A stretch of 64,000 nucleotides of DNA, taken from NCBI GenBank assembly GCA_964351775.1, contig CAYGPQ010000001.1, positions 32,354-96,353 on the forward strand, given 5' to 3'. The translations under genes were made by a program, and so were the position numbers. The notes beneath the pieces are model-generated. The model had not been told where the DNA came from. It saw only the letters and a list, made by a program, of their open reading frames with translations, and ran no database searches. The stretch comes from Kordia sp964351775 (GTDB lineage Bacteria; Bacteroidota; Bacteroidia; Flavobacteriales; Flavobacteriaceae). Within the stretch, counting starts at the first letter, position 1. Each line of letters starts with the position of its first letter. Of this stretch, positions 1-8,142 are shown piece after piece.

Positions 1-1
1 C

Positions 2-1003
2 TCAAAAAATAGATTTTTAGAAACGGATGAAAACGGAAACGTACTTAATACTGCATTGGCAACTAACAATACTTATGACGAATCTGTACCTTTATTAGCA
101 AACACCTTTCAAAAGCCAACCTATATTACAGAATTGCAAAAAGCATCAAACTATACAGCAGCTATGGAAATATATGCGGCGCAAGCAAGCAACAATGAGT
201 TTCAATCGGTTTCTTATTATATGGATGTTTCCGAATATTTCATGAAATGGAATTCCGAAAAAGCCATAGCAATCTTAATGAATATTGAAAAAATTGCAGC
301 AAACAACCCAAAAGCATTAAAAAGCTTAGCGTATAAATTAGAAGAATTGAAACAATATAAAAAGGCAAAACTAATATATCAACGCATTGCTACATTGTTG
401 CCAAATTCGGCACAATCGTATCGCGATTTAGCACTGATTTACAAACATGCTGGCGATTACCAACAATCATTAGACTTATATAAAAGAATGCTCGCAAATT
501 CTATTGAAAATGTAGATTTCAAAGGATTGGAACAACCGTTATTGAATGAATTACAACAATTATTAAGAAGACATAGAAGTGAGGTAGATTACAAAGATTT
601 ACCATCAAATATATTAACTACCACTTTTAAATATGACGTACGAGTAGTGTTTGAATGGAATGATGTTGACACAGAATTTGAACTGCAATTTGTGAATCCA
701 AAAAATAAATTTTACACCTGGGCACATTCCATCAGCGCAAACAAAGATCGCCTGCTCGATGAAGTAAAAAATGGCTACCACACAGAAGAATTCATCATTG
801 ATGAAGCGATGGATGTTGGCGAATGGATCATTAATGTCAAAAACCTAAAAGAAGAAACTTCATTGAATCCGACGTACTTAAAATACACGATCTACAAAAA
901 TTACGGAACCGTGAATGAAGAGAAAAAAATGAAAGTGGTAAAGCTTTACAAGCAACAGCAAAAAATTACGCTTGACAAAATAGTGTATCAGTCAGCACAA
1001 TAA
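2..1003 (+). CDS. C-terminal part of a TPR-containing protein (5' end outside window)
   Basis: The reading frame is open to the left edge of the window, so this is the tail of a longer protein; the TTG at 56 is not a credible start. The visible part has a helical region of two or three TPR-like repeats (roughly residues 60-160 counted from 56, including KALKSLAYKLEELKQYKKAK and SYRDLALIYKHAGDYQQSL). A beta-rich module follows, beginning near VRVVFEWNDVDTEFELQFVNP-like sequence and resembling DUF2135/YfaP-type domains. In Bacteroidota such modules often close large envelope proteins with a carboxypeptidase-like or VIT domain in front. That architecture is inference, since the N-terminus is not visible. 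The stop is TAA at 1001-1003. No specific function is assigned. Confidence 0.7.
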   Translation, partial: SKNRFLETDENGNVLNTALATNNTYDESVPLLANTFQKPTYITELQKASNYTAAMEIYAAQASNNEFQSVSYYMDVSEYFMKWNSEKAIAILMNIEKIAANNPKALKSLAYKLEELKQYKKAKLIYQRIATLLPNSAQSYRDLALIYKHAGDYQQSLDLYKRMLANSIENVDFKGLEQPLLNELQQLLRRHRSEVDYKDLPSNILTTTFKYDVRVVFEWNDVDTEFELQFVNPKNKFYTWAHSISANKDRLLDEVKNGYHTEEFIIDEAMDVGEWIINVKNLKEETSLNPTYLKYTIYKNYGTVNEEKKMKVVKLYKQQQKITLDKIVYQSAQ

Positions 1004-1533
1004 TATGGATAGCTATAGTAATGCATATATATTTACACAAAATGCAGCGATTAATAATACGACTTGTATGATAAAAAGCACTGTAACTAGCTTATTGTTT
1101 TGATTTAGGGAGGTCATCACAAAATGGTTTGATTCAACAATGATGTAAAATTCTATAAAAAAATCATTCCAAACAATACGTAAAATCCCCTGTTTTTTAG
1201 TGAAACTCAGTTTTAAGAAGCCTTAAAGGCNNNNNNNNNNNNNNNNNNNNNNNNNNNNNNNNNNNNNNNNNNNNNNNNNNNNNNNNNNNNNNNNNNNNNN
1301 NNNNNNNNNNNNNNNNNNNNNNNNNNNNNNGCACTTAAAACTGTTAGTTGAACTAACTCCGCAGTAATGCGGAGTCTCTAAGAAGCAATAATATTTTTAT
1401 GGAGATAAAATTTTAAGAAGCCTTAAAGGCGCACTTAAAACTGTTAGTTGAACTAACTCCGCAGTAATGCGGAGTCTCTAAGAAGTTATTTTGGCTCTCA
1501 AAATATATTAAAACCCTTAAAAATGAATACGCA
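1004..1533. other. Intergenic region with repeat array and assembly gap 1
   Basis: This 530-base stretch holds no credible gene. It contains two copies of a 75-base hairpin-rich repeat, one of them interrupted by a 100-N placeholder gap at 1231-1330. The bases just left of the gap and just right of it together make one complete repeat copy, so the true gap may be zero or a whole number of repeat units. Confidence 0.85.
1211..1485. repeat. Tandem 75-bp three-hairpin repeat, interrupted by gap
   Basis: The complete unit is at 1411-1485; an identical unit is split into 1211-1230 and 1331-1385 by the Ns. The units are separated by a 25-base AT-rich spacer (1386-1410), giving a 100-base period. 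Each unit folds into three consecutive stems. TTTTAAG/CTTAAAA (1411-1417 with 1434-1440) encloses GCCTT/AAGGC. GTTAG/CTAAC lies at 1443-1457. ACTCCGCA/TGCGGAGT with loop GTAA lies at 1456-1475. It is not coding in any frame. Confidence 0.85.
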
Positions 1534-1974
1534 TTACTTCAAGTACAAGCAATTTTTATCATAATCAATCACAGCTTTGCCTTTTCGTAAAATATCAGCA
1601 CCAATAATTCCATGGACAGGTTGTGCTTCATGTTGTGTTAAGGCAGTATTCACGTGATCTAAATTAAAAAGGATCAAGGCAACACGTTGTTTTGTCCACT
1701 TTCCAATAGTTACTTTATTGTTTTTAGAAATTTGCGTGTCCATATTCACAGCGCCAGCGCCTGCAGCTTTAATCTTAGAGGCTTTAGCTATCAAATTAAA
1801 GGTTTCTATCGCTTCAAAACCTACACATGAAGTAGAAGCACCCGTATCTAAAATAAAACTTCCTTCAATACCATTAATCTTTGCTTTCATTTCATAATGA
1901 TTCGTATTAATTCTGTTCAACTTAATACGCTGATAACCTTTGTCCAATAAAAACTTTCGTAAACTCTTTCTCAT
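1534..1974 (-). CDS. Retropepsin-like aspartyl protease family protein
   Basis: This 146-aa protein has the aspartic-protease signature FILDTGASTSCVG near residues 40-52, with the catalytic Asp in DTGAS, and a second clan-AA element HGIIGADILRKG near 121-132. That is one half of a pepsin fold, as in retroviral and bacterial single-domain retropepsin-like proteins, which act as homodimers. There is no signal peptide or membrane segment, so it is probably cytoplasmic. Its start ATG (1972-1974) is clear. It stands alone between the repeat array and the divergent tatD, and its substrate cannot be inferred. Confidence 0.85.
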   Translation of the reverse strand: MRKSLRKFLLDKGYQRIKLNRINTNHYEMKAKINGIEGSFILDTGASTSCVGFEAIETFNLIAKASKIKAAGAGAVNMDTQISKNNKVTIGKWTKQRVALILFNLDHVNTALTQHEAQPVHGIIGADILRKGKAVIDYDKNCLYLK

Positions 1975-2152
1975 CTGTGATAATACCTATTATGTATAAA
2001 TGCTAAAATACAAATCAAAACGCATGCCTGTCTTTCATTCCTACTATTATTGTCATGCAAGAAGTGACAAGTGGTATGAAAATGATCGTAATTGTCATAC
2101 TTTTTAAAAAGAAGCAGCACATAATTCCTATTGAAAATACTATTTTTACGCC

Positions 2153-2920
2153 ATGATAATTACAGATACACATACACATTTATATAGTGAGGCTTTTGAT
2201 GAAGATAGAAACGAAATGATGCAACGTGCTTTGAGCAATGGTGTGAAACGCTTTTTTGTTCCTGCAATCGATTCAACATATACAGAACGCATGTTTCAGC
2301 TTGAAAAAGACTATCCGAGTGAAGTTTTCTTAATGTCAGGATTGCATCCAACGCATGTAAAAGAAAATTACAAAGAAGAATTAGCACATGTAGAAACACT
2401 CCTAGCAGCACGAAAATTCTATGCAGTTGGCGAGATCGGAATTGATTTATACTGGGATAAAACATTCTTGCCACAACAACAAGAAGCATTTCAACATCAA
2501 ATTCAACTCGCTAAAAAGTACAAACTTCCTATTGTAATTCACTGCCGCGACGCATTTGATGAGGTGTTTGAAGTCTTAGAAAAAGAAAAAGACGCATCTT
2601 TATTTGGAATATTTCACTGTTTCACAGGAACAAAAGCGCAAGCCGAAAAAGCCATTGGTTACAATATGAAACTCGGAATTGGTGGAGTTGTGACGTTTAA
2701 AAACGGAAAAATTGATCAATATTTGCATGAAATTCCATTAGAACACATTGTTTTAGAAACCGATGCGCCATATCTTGCACCAATGCCATTCAGAGGAAAA
2801 CGGAATGAAAGCAGTTATGTCCTGAATGTATTAGAAAAAATAGCAGACATCTATCAACTTTCAATAGCAGAAGTAGCGATGATCACCACAGAAAACTCAA
2901 AAGCAGTTTTTGGGATTTAA
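2153..2920 (+). CDS. tatD: TatD family metal-dependent hydrolase (DNase)
   Basis: This 255-aa TIM-barrel hydrolase is of the usual TatD length. It carries the complete metal-binding series in order: DTHTHLY (residues 5-11), VGEIGIDLYWD (near 92-102), VIHCRDAFDE (near 128), FHCFTGT (near 154) and ETDAPYLAP (near 202-210). Family members are divalent-metal nucleases with 3'-5' exonuclease or deoxyribonuclease activity. It lies 95 bases ahead of the asparaginase ATG on the same strand, so co-transcription is possible. Confidence 0.95.
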   Translation: MIITDTHTHLYSEAFDEDRNEMMQRALSNGVKRFFVPAIDSTYTERMFQLEKDYPSEVFLMSGLHPTHVKENYKEELAHVETLLAARKFYAVGEIGIDLYWDKTFLPQQQEAFQHQIQLAKKYKLPIVIHCRDAFDEVFEVLEKEKDASLFGIFHCFTGTKAQAEKAIGYNMKLGIGGVVTFKNGKIDQYLHEIPLEHIVLETDAPYLAPMPFRGKRNESSYVLNVLEKIADIYQLSIAEVAMITTENSKAVFGI

Positions 2921-3015
2921 GTAATCGTAAATGATAAAAAATTATACATTTAGTAGTATTTCAATTTTTGAATCATAAAAAAAAGTACTTTAGACAACCG
3001 ACAACCGACAACCAA

Positions 3016-4044
3016 ATGACACAAGCTAACATATTATTAATATATACAGGTGGAACCATTGGGATGATCAAAGATTTTGAAACAGGAGCTTTGCGCGCTT
3101 TCAACTTTAAAAAACTCTTAAAGCGCATTCCTGAACTTTCACACTTAGATTGTAATATAGAAACGGTCACCTTTGAAAAACCTATTGATTCTTCGGACAT
3201 GAATCCTACGTATTGGATACAAATGGCATTAATTATAGAAGAAAATTACGATGATTTTGATGGTTTTGTGGTGTTGCATGGAAGTGATACGATGAGTTAT
3301 TCGGCTTCAGCCTTGAGTTTTATGTTAGAAAATTTGGCAAAACCCGTCATATTTACGGGATCTCAGCTGCCTATTGGAGATTTACGTACCGATGCAAAAG
3401 AAAACCTAATTACGTCCATTCAAATAGCTTCTTTACAAGACAAACATGGAAAGCCACAAATTAAAGAAGTAGGATTGTATTTTGAATACAAATTATACAG
3501 AGCCAACCGAACAACTAAAATAAATGCAGAACATTTTGAGGCATTTAGCTCGTTAAATTATCCACCTTTGGCAGAATCTGGAGTGCATTTAAAAATATTT
3601 AAAGAAAATTTATTGCATCCTTCGGGCAAAAAAAGGCTTAAAGTTCACAAACAAATTGATAATAATATTGCATTAATAAAATTATTTCCAGGCATAACTC
3701 GATCAAGTATGGAAGGTTTTTTAGCTTCAAAAACGATAAAAGCGATCATTTTAGAAACTTATGGAGCTGGAAATGCACCAACTGAGCCATGGTTTTTAGA
3801 GTTTTTAACTGAAATAAAGCAAAAAGGTATAATTATTGTGAATGTTACGCAGTGTTCAGGAGGAAAAGTCATCATGGGACAATACGAAACGAGTGTTGCA
3901 TTAAAAAAACTAGGAATCATCAGTGGTAAAGACATCACAACCGAGGCAGCTCTCGCAAAATTAATGTATCTTTTGGGCAGGAAAACGAGCCGATCTGAGT
4001 TCAAAAGAATCTTTGAAACACAAATAAGAGGTGAAATGTCCTAA
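3016..4044 (+). CDS. ansA: Type I L-asparaginase
   Basis: This 342-aa cytosolic asparaginase hydrolyses L-asparagine to aspartate and ammonia. The first active-site Thr is in YTGGTIGM near the N-terminus. The second Thr and its Asp are in VVLHGSDTMSYSAS, and the supporting Lys is in LRTDAKENL. I chose the ATG at 3016, because extending to the TTG at 2968 adds only a low-complexity basic stretch unlike the family. No signal peptide precedes the catalytic domain, matching the cytoplasmic type I enzymes rather than the periplasmic type II. Confidence 0.93.
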   Translation: MTQANILLIYTGGTIGMIKDFETGALRAFNFKKLLKRIPELSHLDCNIETVTFEKPIDSSDMNPTYWIQMALIIEENYDDFDGFVVLHGSDTMSYSASALSFMLENLAKPVIFTGSQLPIGDLRTDAKENLITSIQIASLQDKHGKPQIKEVGLYFEYKLYRANRTTKINAEHFEAFSSLNYPPLAESGVHLKIFKENLLHPSGKKRLKVHKQIDNNIALIKLFPGITRSSMEGFLASKTIKAIILETYGAGNAPTEPWFLEFLTEIKQKGIIIVNVTQCSGGKVIMGQYETSVALKKLGIISGKDITTEAALAKLMYLLGRKTSRSEFKRIFETQIRGEMS

Positions 4045-4101
4045 AAATAACTAGATATATTTCAAAAACTAAAATATTTTTTGTTATTTGCCCGACGATA
4101 G

Positions 4102-4189
4102 AGAGAGGTGGCCGAGTGGTCGAAGGCGCACGCCTGGAAAGTGTGTATGCGGCATAACCGTATCGAGGGTTCGAATCCCTTCCTCTCTG
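4102..4189 (+). tRNA. tRNA-Ser (anticodon GGA)
   Basis: The acceptor stem AGAGAGG (4102-4108) pairs with CCTCTCT (4182-4188), followed by discriminator G. The D arm begins GGCCGAGTGG, the anticodon stem CACGC/GTGTG holds loop CTGGAAA with anticodon GGA, a long variable arm typical of serine tRNA follows, and the T loop is TTCGAAT. CCA is not encoded. It lies between ansA and the exbB operon. Confidence 0.95.
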
Positions 4190-4265
4190 CATAATTTATC
4201 GTAAATAATTATAAAATTTTTATATCTTTAACCCGATTAACTAACAAAATTTAAGTTCAAGAGAA

Positions 4266-4994
4266 ATGAAAAAAGGATTTTCTATTATGGCAGTAGCCAT
4301 GTTAACGATTTTAAATGTAGGTGTTGCAACTGCTCAAGAAGCAGCTAAAACTGCAGAAGAAGCACAAGGTTTCCACCAAGTATTAAAAACTTACTTTATA
4401 AAAGGTGGACCCGGATTTATGGGGATTGTATTGTTATGTCTTATCTTAGGATTGGCAATATGTATCGAAAGAATCATTTATCTGAATATGGCTTCAACAA
4501 ATAACAAGCGATTATTAGCAAATATCGAAAACGCGTTGTCAAGTGGAGGCGTAGAAGCTGCTAAAGAAGTTGCAAGAAACACAAAAGGACCTGTTGCGTC
4601 TATTTTCTACCAAGGATTAGATCGTATGGATGAAGGCGTTGATAACGCTGAAAAAGCTGTCGTAGCTTACGGTGGTGTTCAAATGGGACAATTAGAAAGA
4701 AACGTATCTTGGATTTCTCTATTCATCGCAATTGCACCGATGTTAGGATTCATGGGGACGGTAATCGGGATGATTCAAGCCTTTACGGATATTCAGGCAG
4801 CAGGAACAATGGATGCTTCGTTAATTGCAGGTTCTATTCAGGTTGCTTTATTAACGACTGTATTTGGTCTTATTGTTGGTATTATCCTTCAAGTTTTCTA
4901 TAACTATATTATTGCTAAGATTGATAGTATTGTAAACGATATGGAAGATTCATCTATTTCTTTAATAGATTTATTGGTTCGTTACAAAAAATAA
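4266..4994 (+). CDS. exbB: ExbB/TolQ/MotA-type proton channel protein
   Basis: This 242-aa inner-membrane protein has an N-terminal cleavable-looking signal ending ...ATAQ (residues 1-24). A membrane segment lies near 52-70, and two more lie near 146-168 and 185-210. The signature ISLFIAIAPMLGFMGTVIGM is the conserved pore-lining ExbB helix. With the two ExbD proteins downstream it should form the proton-driven motor that energises TonB-dependent outer-membrane transport. It is the first gene of a tight four-gene operon. The leading signal-like segment is common in Bacteroidota ExbB proteins. Confidence 0.93.
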   Translation: MKKGFSIMAVAMLTILNVGVATAQEAAKTAEEAQGFHQVLKTYFIKGGPGFMGIVLLCLILGLAICIERIIYLNMASTNNKRLLANIENALSSGGVEAAKEVARNTKGPVASIFYQGLDRMDEGVDNAEKAVVAYGGVQMGQLERNVSWISLFIAIAPMLGFMGTVIGMIQAFTDIQAAGTMDASLIAGSIQVALLTTVFGLIVGIILQVFYNYIIAKIDSIVNDMEDSSISLIDLLVRYKK

Positions 4995-5027
4995 TACTGT
5001 CAACTTTTTACAATACAATATATCATT

Positions 5028-5438
5028 ATGAAATCATTAAAAACAATATTAACCGTTTTAATTGCTGTAATCGCACTTATAGGAGCAATTCTATATATTA
5101 TGATTCTTACAGAAAGGTCAACAGGAAATGCGATGATTATTGCAGGTGAAATACTCGTTGTTGTAACGGCTGCAATAGCTCTATTTTTTGGACTCAAAAA
5201 CTTGGCTACAAATCCACAGGCATTAAAGAAATCATTGATTTCCTTAGCAGTATTCGCTATTGTTGGAATATTATCCTATGTGTCTGCTGGTGAATCACCG
5301 TTAGAAGTAGGAGATATTAGGATTACGGAAAGTACGTCTAAGTTAGTTGGAACAGGTATTTACATGTTCTACTTTTTAGCAATGATTGCTATTTTAGCAA
5401 TGATTGGATTTACAATCAAAAAATCACTTAATAAATAA
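5028..5438 (+). CDS. Four-helix membrane protein of the exbB-exbD operon
   Basis: This 136-aa hydrophobic protein has about four predicted membrane segments (near residues 5-25, 36-54, 70-86 and 110-130), separated by short loops. It lies between exbB (33 bases upstream) and exbD (2 bases downstream), an order often seen in Flavobacteriia, so it likely belongs to or assists the ExbB/ExbD energy-transducing complex. That role is inferred from position alone. I recognise no catalytic motif. Confidence 0.8.
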   Translation: MKSLKTILTVLIAVIALIGAILYIMILTERSTGNAMIIAGEILVVVTAAIALFFGLKNLATNPQALKKSLISLAVFAIVGILSYVSAGESPLEVGDIRITESTSKLVGTGIYMFYFLAMIAILAMIGFTIKKSLNK

Positions 5439-5440
5439 TT

Positions 5441-6061
5441 ATGGGAAGAAGAAACATACCAGAAGTTAATGCAGGATCTATGGCAGATATTGCATTCTTA
5501 CTTCTTATCTTTTTCTTAGTAACTACTACATTTGAAGTGGATAATGGTATCAATAGAAAGTTGCCGCCTATTCCACCTCCAGGACAAGTGCCTCCTATTA
5601 TCAAACAAAAGAATTTATTCACTGTTTTAGTAAACAAGAATAATGACTTGTTAGTAGAGGACGAAGTTATGGAATTAAAAGATTTGCGCAATGCAGCAAT
5701 CGATTTTTTAGATAATGGAGGAGGAACTAACGAAAATGGAGAGCCTTGTACGTATTGCAAGGGGAAAAGAAGTGAAGACTCATCAGATCACCCTAACAAA
5801 GCCATCATCTCTGTTAGAAATGACAGAGAAACAGAATATAAAACATTTATTTCTGTTCAAAATGAGCTTCTTGGGGCTTATAACTTTTTGCGAAACAGAG
5901 AGGCTGTAAGGCTTTATGGAAAGCAATATGCTTATACAACAATGGATTCCATTGTCTCACATCCACAAACAGATAAGGACGTTAAGGATGAATTGAATAA
6001 AAAGATGGATGTAATTAAAGAAATGTATCCATTGAAGATATCTGAAGCAGAAACTAATTAA
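5441..6061 (+). CDS. exbD: ExbD/TolR family biopolymer transporter (first copy)
   Basis: This 206-aa single-pass protein has a short cytoplasmic N-terminus, then the helix SMADIAFLLLIFFLVTTTF with the conserved proton-path Asp at residue 16. A periplasmic domain of about 170 residues follows. That domain is longer than in typical ExbD and contains a Gly/Asn/Cys-rich insertion near 93-105 with CTYCKGK. The following exbD copy begins 17 bases after its stop. Paired, non-identical ExbD proteins are common in Bacteroidota and may form a heteromeric motor with ExbB. Confidence 0.92.
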   Translation: MGRRNIPEVNAGSMADIAFLLLIFFLVTTTFEVDNGINRKLPPIPPPGQVPPIIKQKNLFTVLVNKNNDLLVEDEVMELKDLRNAAIDFLDNGGGTNENGEPCTYCKGKRSEDSSDHPNKAIISVRNDRETEYKTFISVQNELLGAYNFLRNREAVRLYGKQYAYTTMDSIVSHPQTDKDVKDELNKKMDVIKEMYPLKISEAETN

Positions 6062-6078
6062 TTAAAATCGTAGCTACT

Positions 6079-6573
6079 ATGTCTAAATTTAAAAAGAAAA
6101 AAAGTGGTGAATTGCCGCCAGTATCTACAGCAGCATTGCCAGATATTGTATTTATGTTATTATTCTTCTTTATGACGGTAACAACGTTTAAAAAAGATGA
6201 TTTTAAGGTAAAACAAGATTTCCCTAATGCTGATCAAGTACAAACGCTTGATAAAACAGATAAGGTAATCTATATATATGTTGGTACACCTAGTGAACGA
6301 TATCAAGCTGACGTAGGAACACAGGCAAAAATTCAGTTAAATGATAAATTTGCAGATGTTTCTGAAATCAAAGATTACTGGTTCAATGAGATTAACAACA
6401 ATCCAAACCTTGGACAACAATTTCAAAATGTTGCAATCACAGCGCTAAAAGTAGATGGTGAAACTAGTATGGGATTAATTTCTGATATCAAACAAGAACT
6501 TCGTGAGATTAATGCGCTTAAAATTAACTACACAACCAGAAAAGGTGCAGTTAGTAAGAATTATAAAAAATAG
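6079..6573 (+). CDS. exbD: ExbD/TolR family biopolymer transporter (second copy)
   Basis: This 164-aa protein starts with a basic cytoplasmic tail (KFKKKKSG). The transmembrane helix follows as LPDIVFMLLFFFMTVTTF, with the conserved Asp at residue 22, and then a periplasmic domain. It is clearly diverged from the upstream copy, so the two are likely distinct subunits rather than a recent duplication. It is the last gene of the operon and is followed 20 bases later by a strong intrinsic terminator. Confidence 0.92.
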   Translation: MSKFKKKKSGELPPVSTAALPDIVFMLLFFFMTVTTFKKDDFKVKQDFPNADQVQTLDKTDKVIYIYVGTPSERYQADVGTQAKIQLNDKFADVSEIKDYWFNEINNNPNLGQQFQNVAITALKVDGETSMGLISDIKQELREINALKINYTTRKGAVSKNYKK

Positions 6574-6594
6574 AAAAACTTAAATTTTATATTC

Positions 6595-6625
6595 AAAAAA
6601 GCACTCTTTCAGGAGTGCTTTTTTT
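6595..6625 (+). terminator. Intrinsic terminator of the exbB-exbD operon
   Basis: GCACTC (6601-6606) pairs with GAGTGC (6613-6618) across a 6-base loop. The stem is extended by A/T pairs and followed by a run of T. Confidence 0.9.
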
Positions 6626-6843
6626 GTACTATCTTGGTACTAATACCAATTAAATTTCAAAATACCACATGTCGTCTAGTTCTTTTTTAATCTAAATTCC
6701 TTGTTCATAAATACCCTAGCTACCACTATGCCAGTTAATCACAGCGTTTTTACATTAAAAAATAACTGCGCCTTCAATGCGGCATTTTGTAGTTTATTTG
6801 GTATAATTGTTCATGAAATCAACTCGCTAATACAAAAAACAGC

Positions 6844-7542
6844 ATGAAACGTATTATCATTGGAATCATATTCATCTTTTTAGGATTGAATACTGCTATT
6901 GCGCAAGAAGAAGAAGTGCGCGATACAATTCCTGATGAAAACTATCGAGAAGATCAATTTTATATAGGAGTTACCTATAATATCCTTCAAAATAGACCTA
7001 GCAGCATTTCTCAGAACAATTTGTCCAATGGAATACATTTGGGTGTCATTCGCGATTTCCCAATCAATGAGAAGCGAAATAAAGCAATTGGAATTGGTTT
7101 AGGATATTCTTACAATTCATACTTTCATAATCTAAAAGCTACGGAAACAAATGCAGGAATTACGTATGAAGCCATTGATGGCGATCAAAGTTTTAAGCGA
7201 AATAAATATAGAACACATGTTGTAGAACTTCCGATTGAATTTCGTTGGCGAACTTCTACAGCTTCCTCGTATAAGTTTTGGCGTATTTATGGTGGATTTA
7301 AAGTCGGATACATCTTTTCCGGTATTTCAAAGTTTGTAAGTGATGCCGAAAAACTCAAATTTCAAAATGACGATTTGAATCGATTACAATATGGATTCAC
7401 GTTAAGTGCAGGATATAACACTTGGAATTTTCATCTGTATTATGGTTTAAACAAACTTTTTAAAGACACAACTGTTACCGATGATGGAGAACAATTTGAC
7501 ATGAGTATTATTAAAGTTGGGTTGATGTTTTACATCTTATAG
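6844..7542 (+). CDS. porT: PorT-like outer-membrane beta-barrel protein (type IX secretion)
   Basis: This 232-aa protein has a signal peptide (residues 1-20, ending NTAIAQ) and alternating beta-strand patterns ending in an aromatic/hydrophobic strand (SIIKVGLMFYIL). Size, composition and position between exbD genes and rpoN/asnS match the flavobacterial PorT (SprT) protein, an outer-membrane component needed for type IX secretion and gliding. The PorT identification rests on remembered gene context and general resemblance, so a generic small porin is possible. Its stop overlaps the convergent PAP2-like gene by 6 bases. Confidence 0.65.
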   Translation: MKRIIIGIIFIFLGLNTAIAQEEEVRDTIPDENYREDQFYIGVTYNILQNRPSSISQNNLSNGIHLGVIRDFPINEKRNKAIGIGLGYSYNSYFHNLKATETNAGITYEAIDGDQSFKRNKYRTHVVELPIEFRWRTSTASSYKFWRIYGGFKVGYIFSGISKFVSDAEKLKFQNDDLNRLQYGFTLSAGYNTWNFHLYYGLNKLFKDTTVTDDGEQFDMSIIKVGLMFYIL

Positions 7543-8142
7543 CCAATCAGACATTACCAATAATTGTGGAATCCAGCCTATAAAAAAACCAAGAATCAAT
7601 TCTACAAAAGTATGTGCTTTCAAAAATAAACGGGAAGTACCTACAAGTCCTATCATTAAAATAAGGACGCTTAAAGCAAAGGTAATATTCACTTGATAGG
7701 TAATACTTAATACAATTAAAAACATTACCAAACCCGATATCCCCATGATATGCATACTTGCTTTGATACGAAATAAGACTAAAATAAGGCAAGCTACCGA
7801 AGCAATTAAAGTGGCCAAAAAGAAATCATACAATTCTGCAAAAATAGATTTTGTTATGACTTTGGTGATAATCAAAAACAACACTAAAACGTATACATAC
7901 AACGGAATTTTACGTTGAGACACCTCTTTTACAAAAATAGAATCAATCAGCTTGAAGCGTTTCAATAAGATAAAAAGCAAGATGGGAATAAAGATGGTAA
8001 AAATTGAAATCGTAATTGCTACGTCAATTTTAAAATTCAATTCATACAATCGTGGTGTGACTAAAAAATAGCCAATGGTAGCCATTACTGGAATGAAAAT
8101 AGGGTGAAAGAGGTATGATATAACCTTAAAAAACGTGCGCAT
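7537..8142 (-). CDS. PAP2-like multispanning membrane protein
   Basis: This 201-aa protein has about six membrane segments. The C-terminal half carries remnants of the PAP2 phosphatase signature: KASMHIMG where PSGH is expected, and TSRLFLKAHTFVELILG, which fits SRxxxxxHxxxE. The first motif (KxxxxxxRP) is not recognisable, so catalysis is doubtful. It lies directly downstream of rpoN on the same strand with no spacing, and is probably co-transcribed. It may be a PAP2-fold protein with a non-phosphatase role. Confidence 0.7.
   Translation of the reverse strand: MRTFFKVISYLFHPIFIPVMATIGYFLVTPRLYELNFKIDVAITISIFTIFIPILLFILLKRFKLIDSIFVKEVSQRKIPLYVYVLVLFLIITKVITKSIFAELYDFFLATLIASVACLILVLFRIKASMHIMGISGLVMFLIVLSITYQVNITFALSVLILMIGLVGTSRLFLKAHTFVELILGFFIGWIPQLLVMSDWL

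Noticed and set aside
1211..1485. CRISPR array
   Set aside because: The unit is 75 bases and strongly palindromic, only one 25-base spacer is visible, and no cas gene is present.
4001..4192. Minus-strand open frame over the tRNA
   Set aside because: It overlaps tRNA-Ser and the end of ansA and has no protein-like features.
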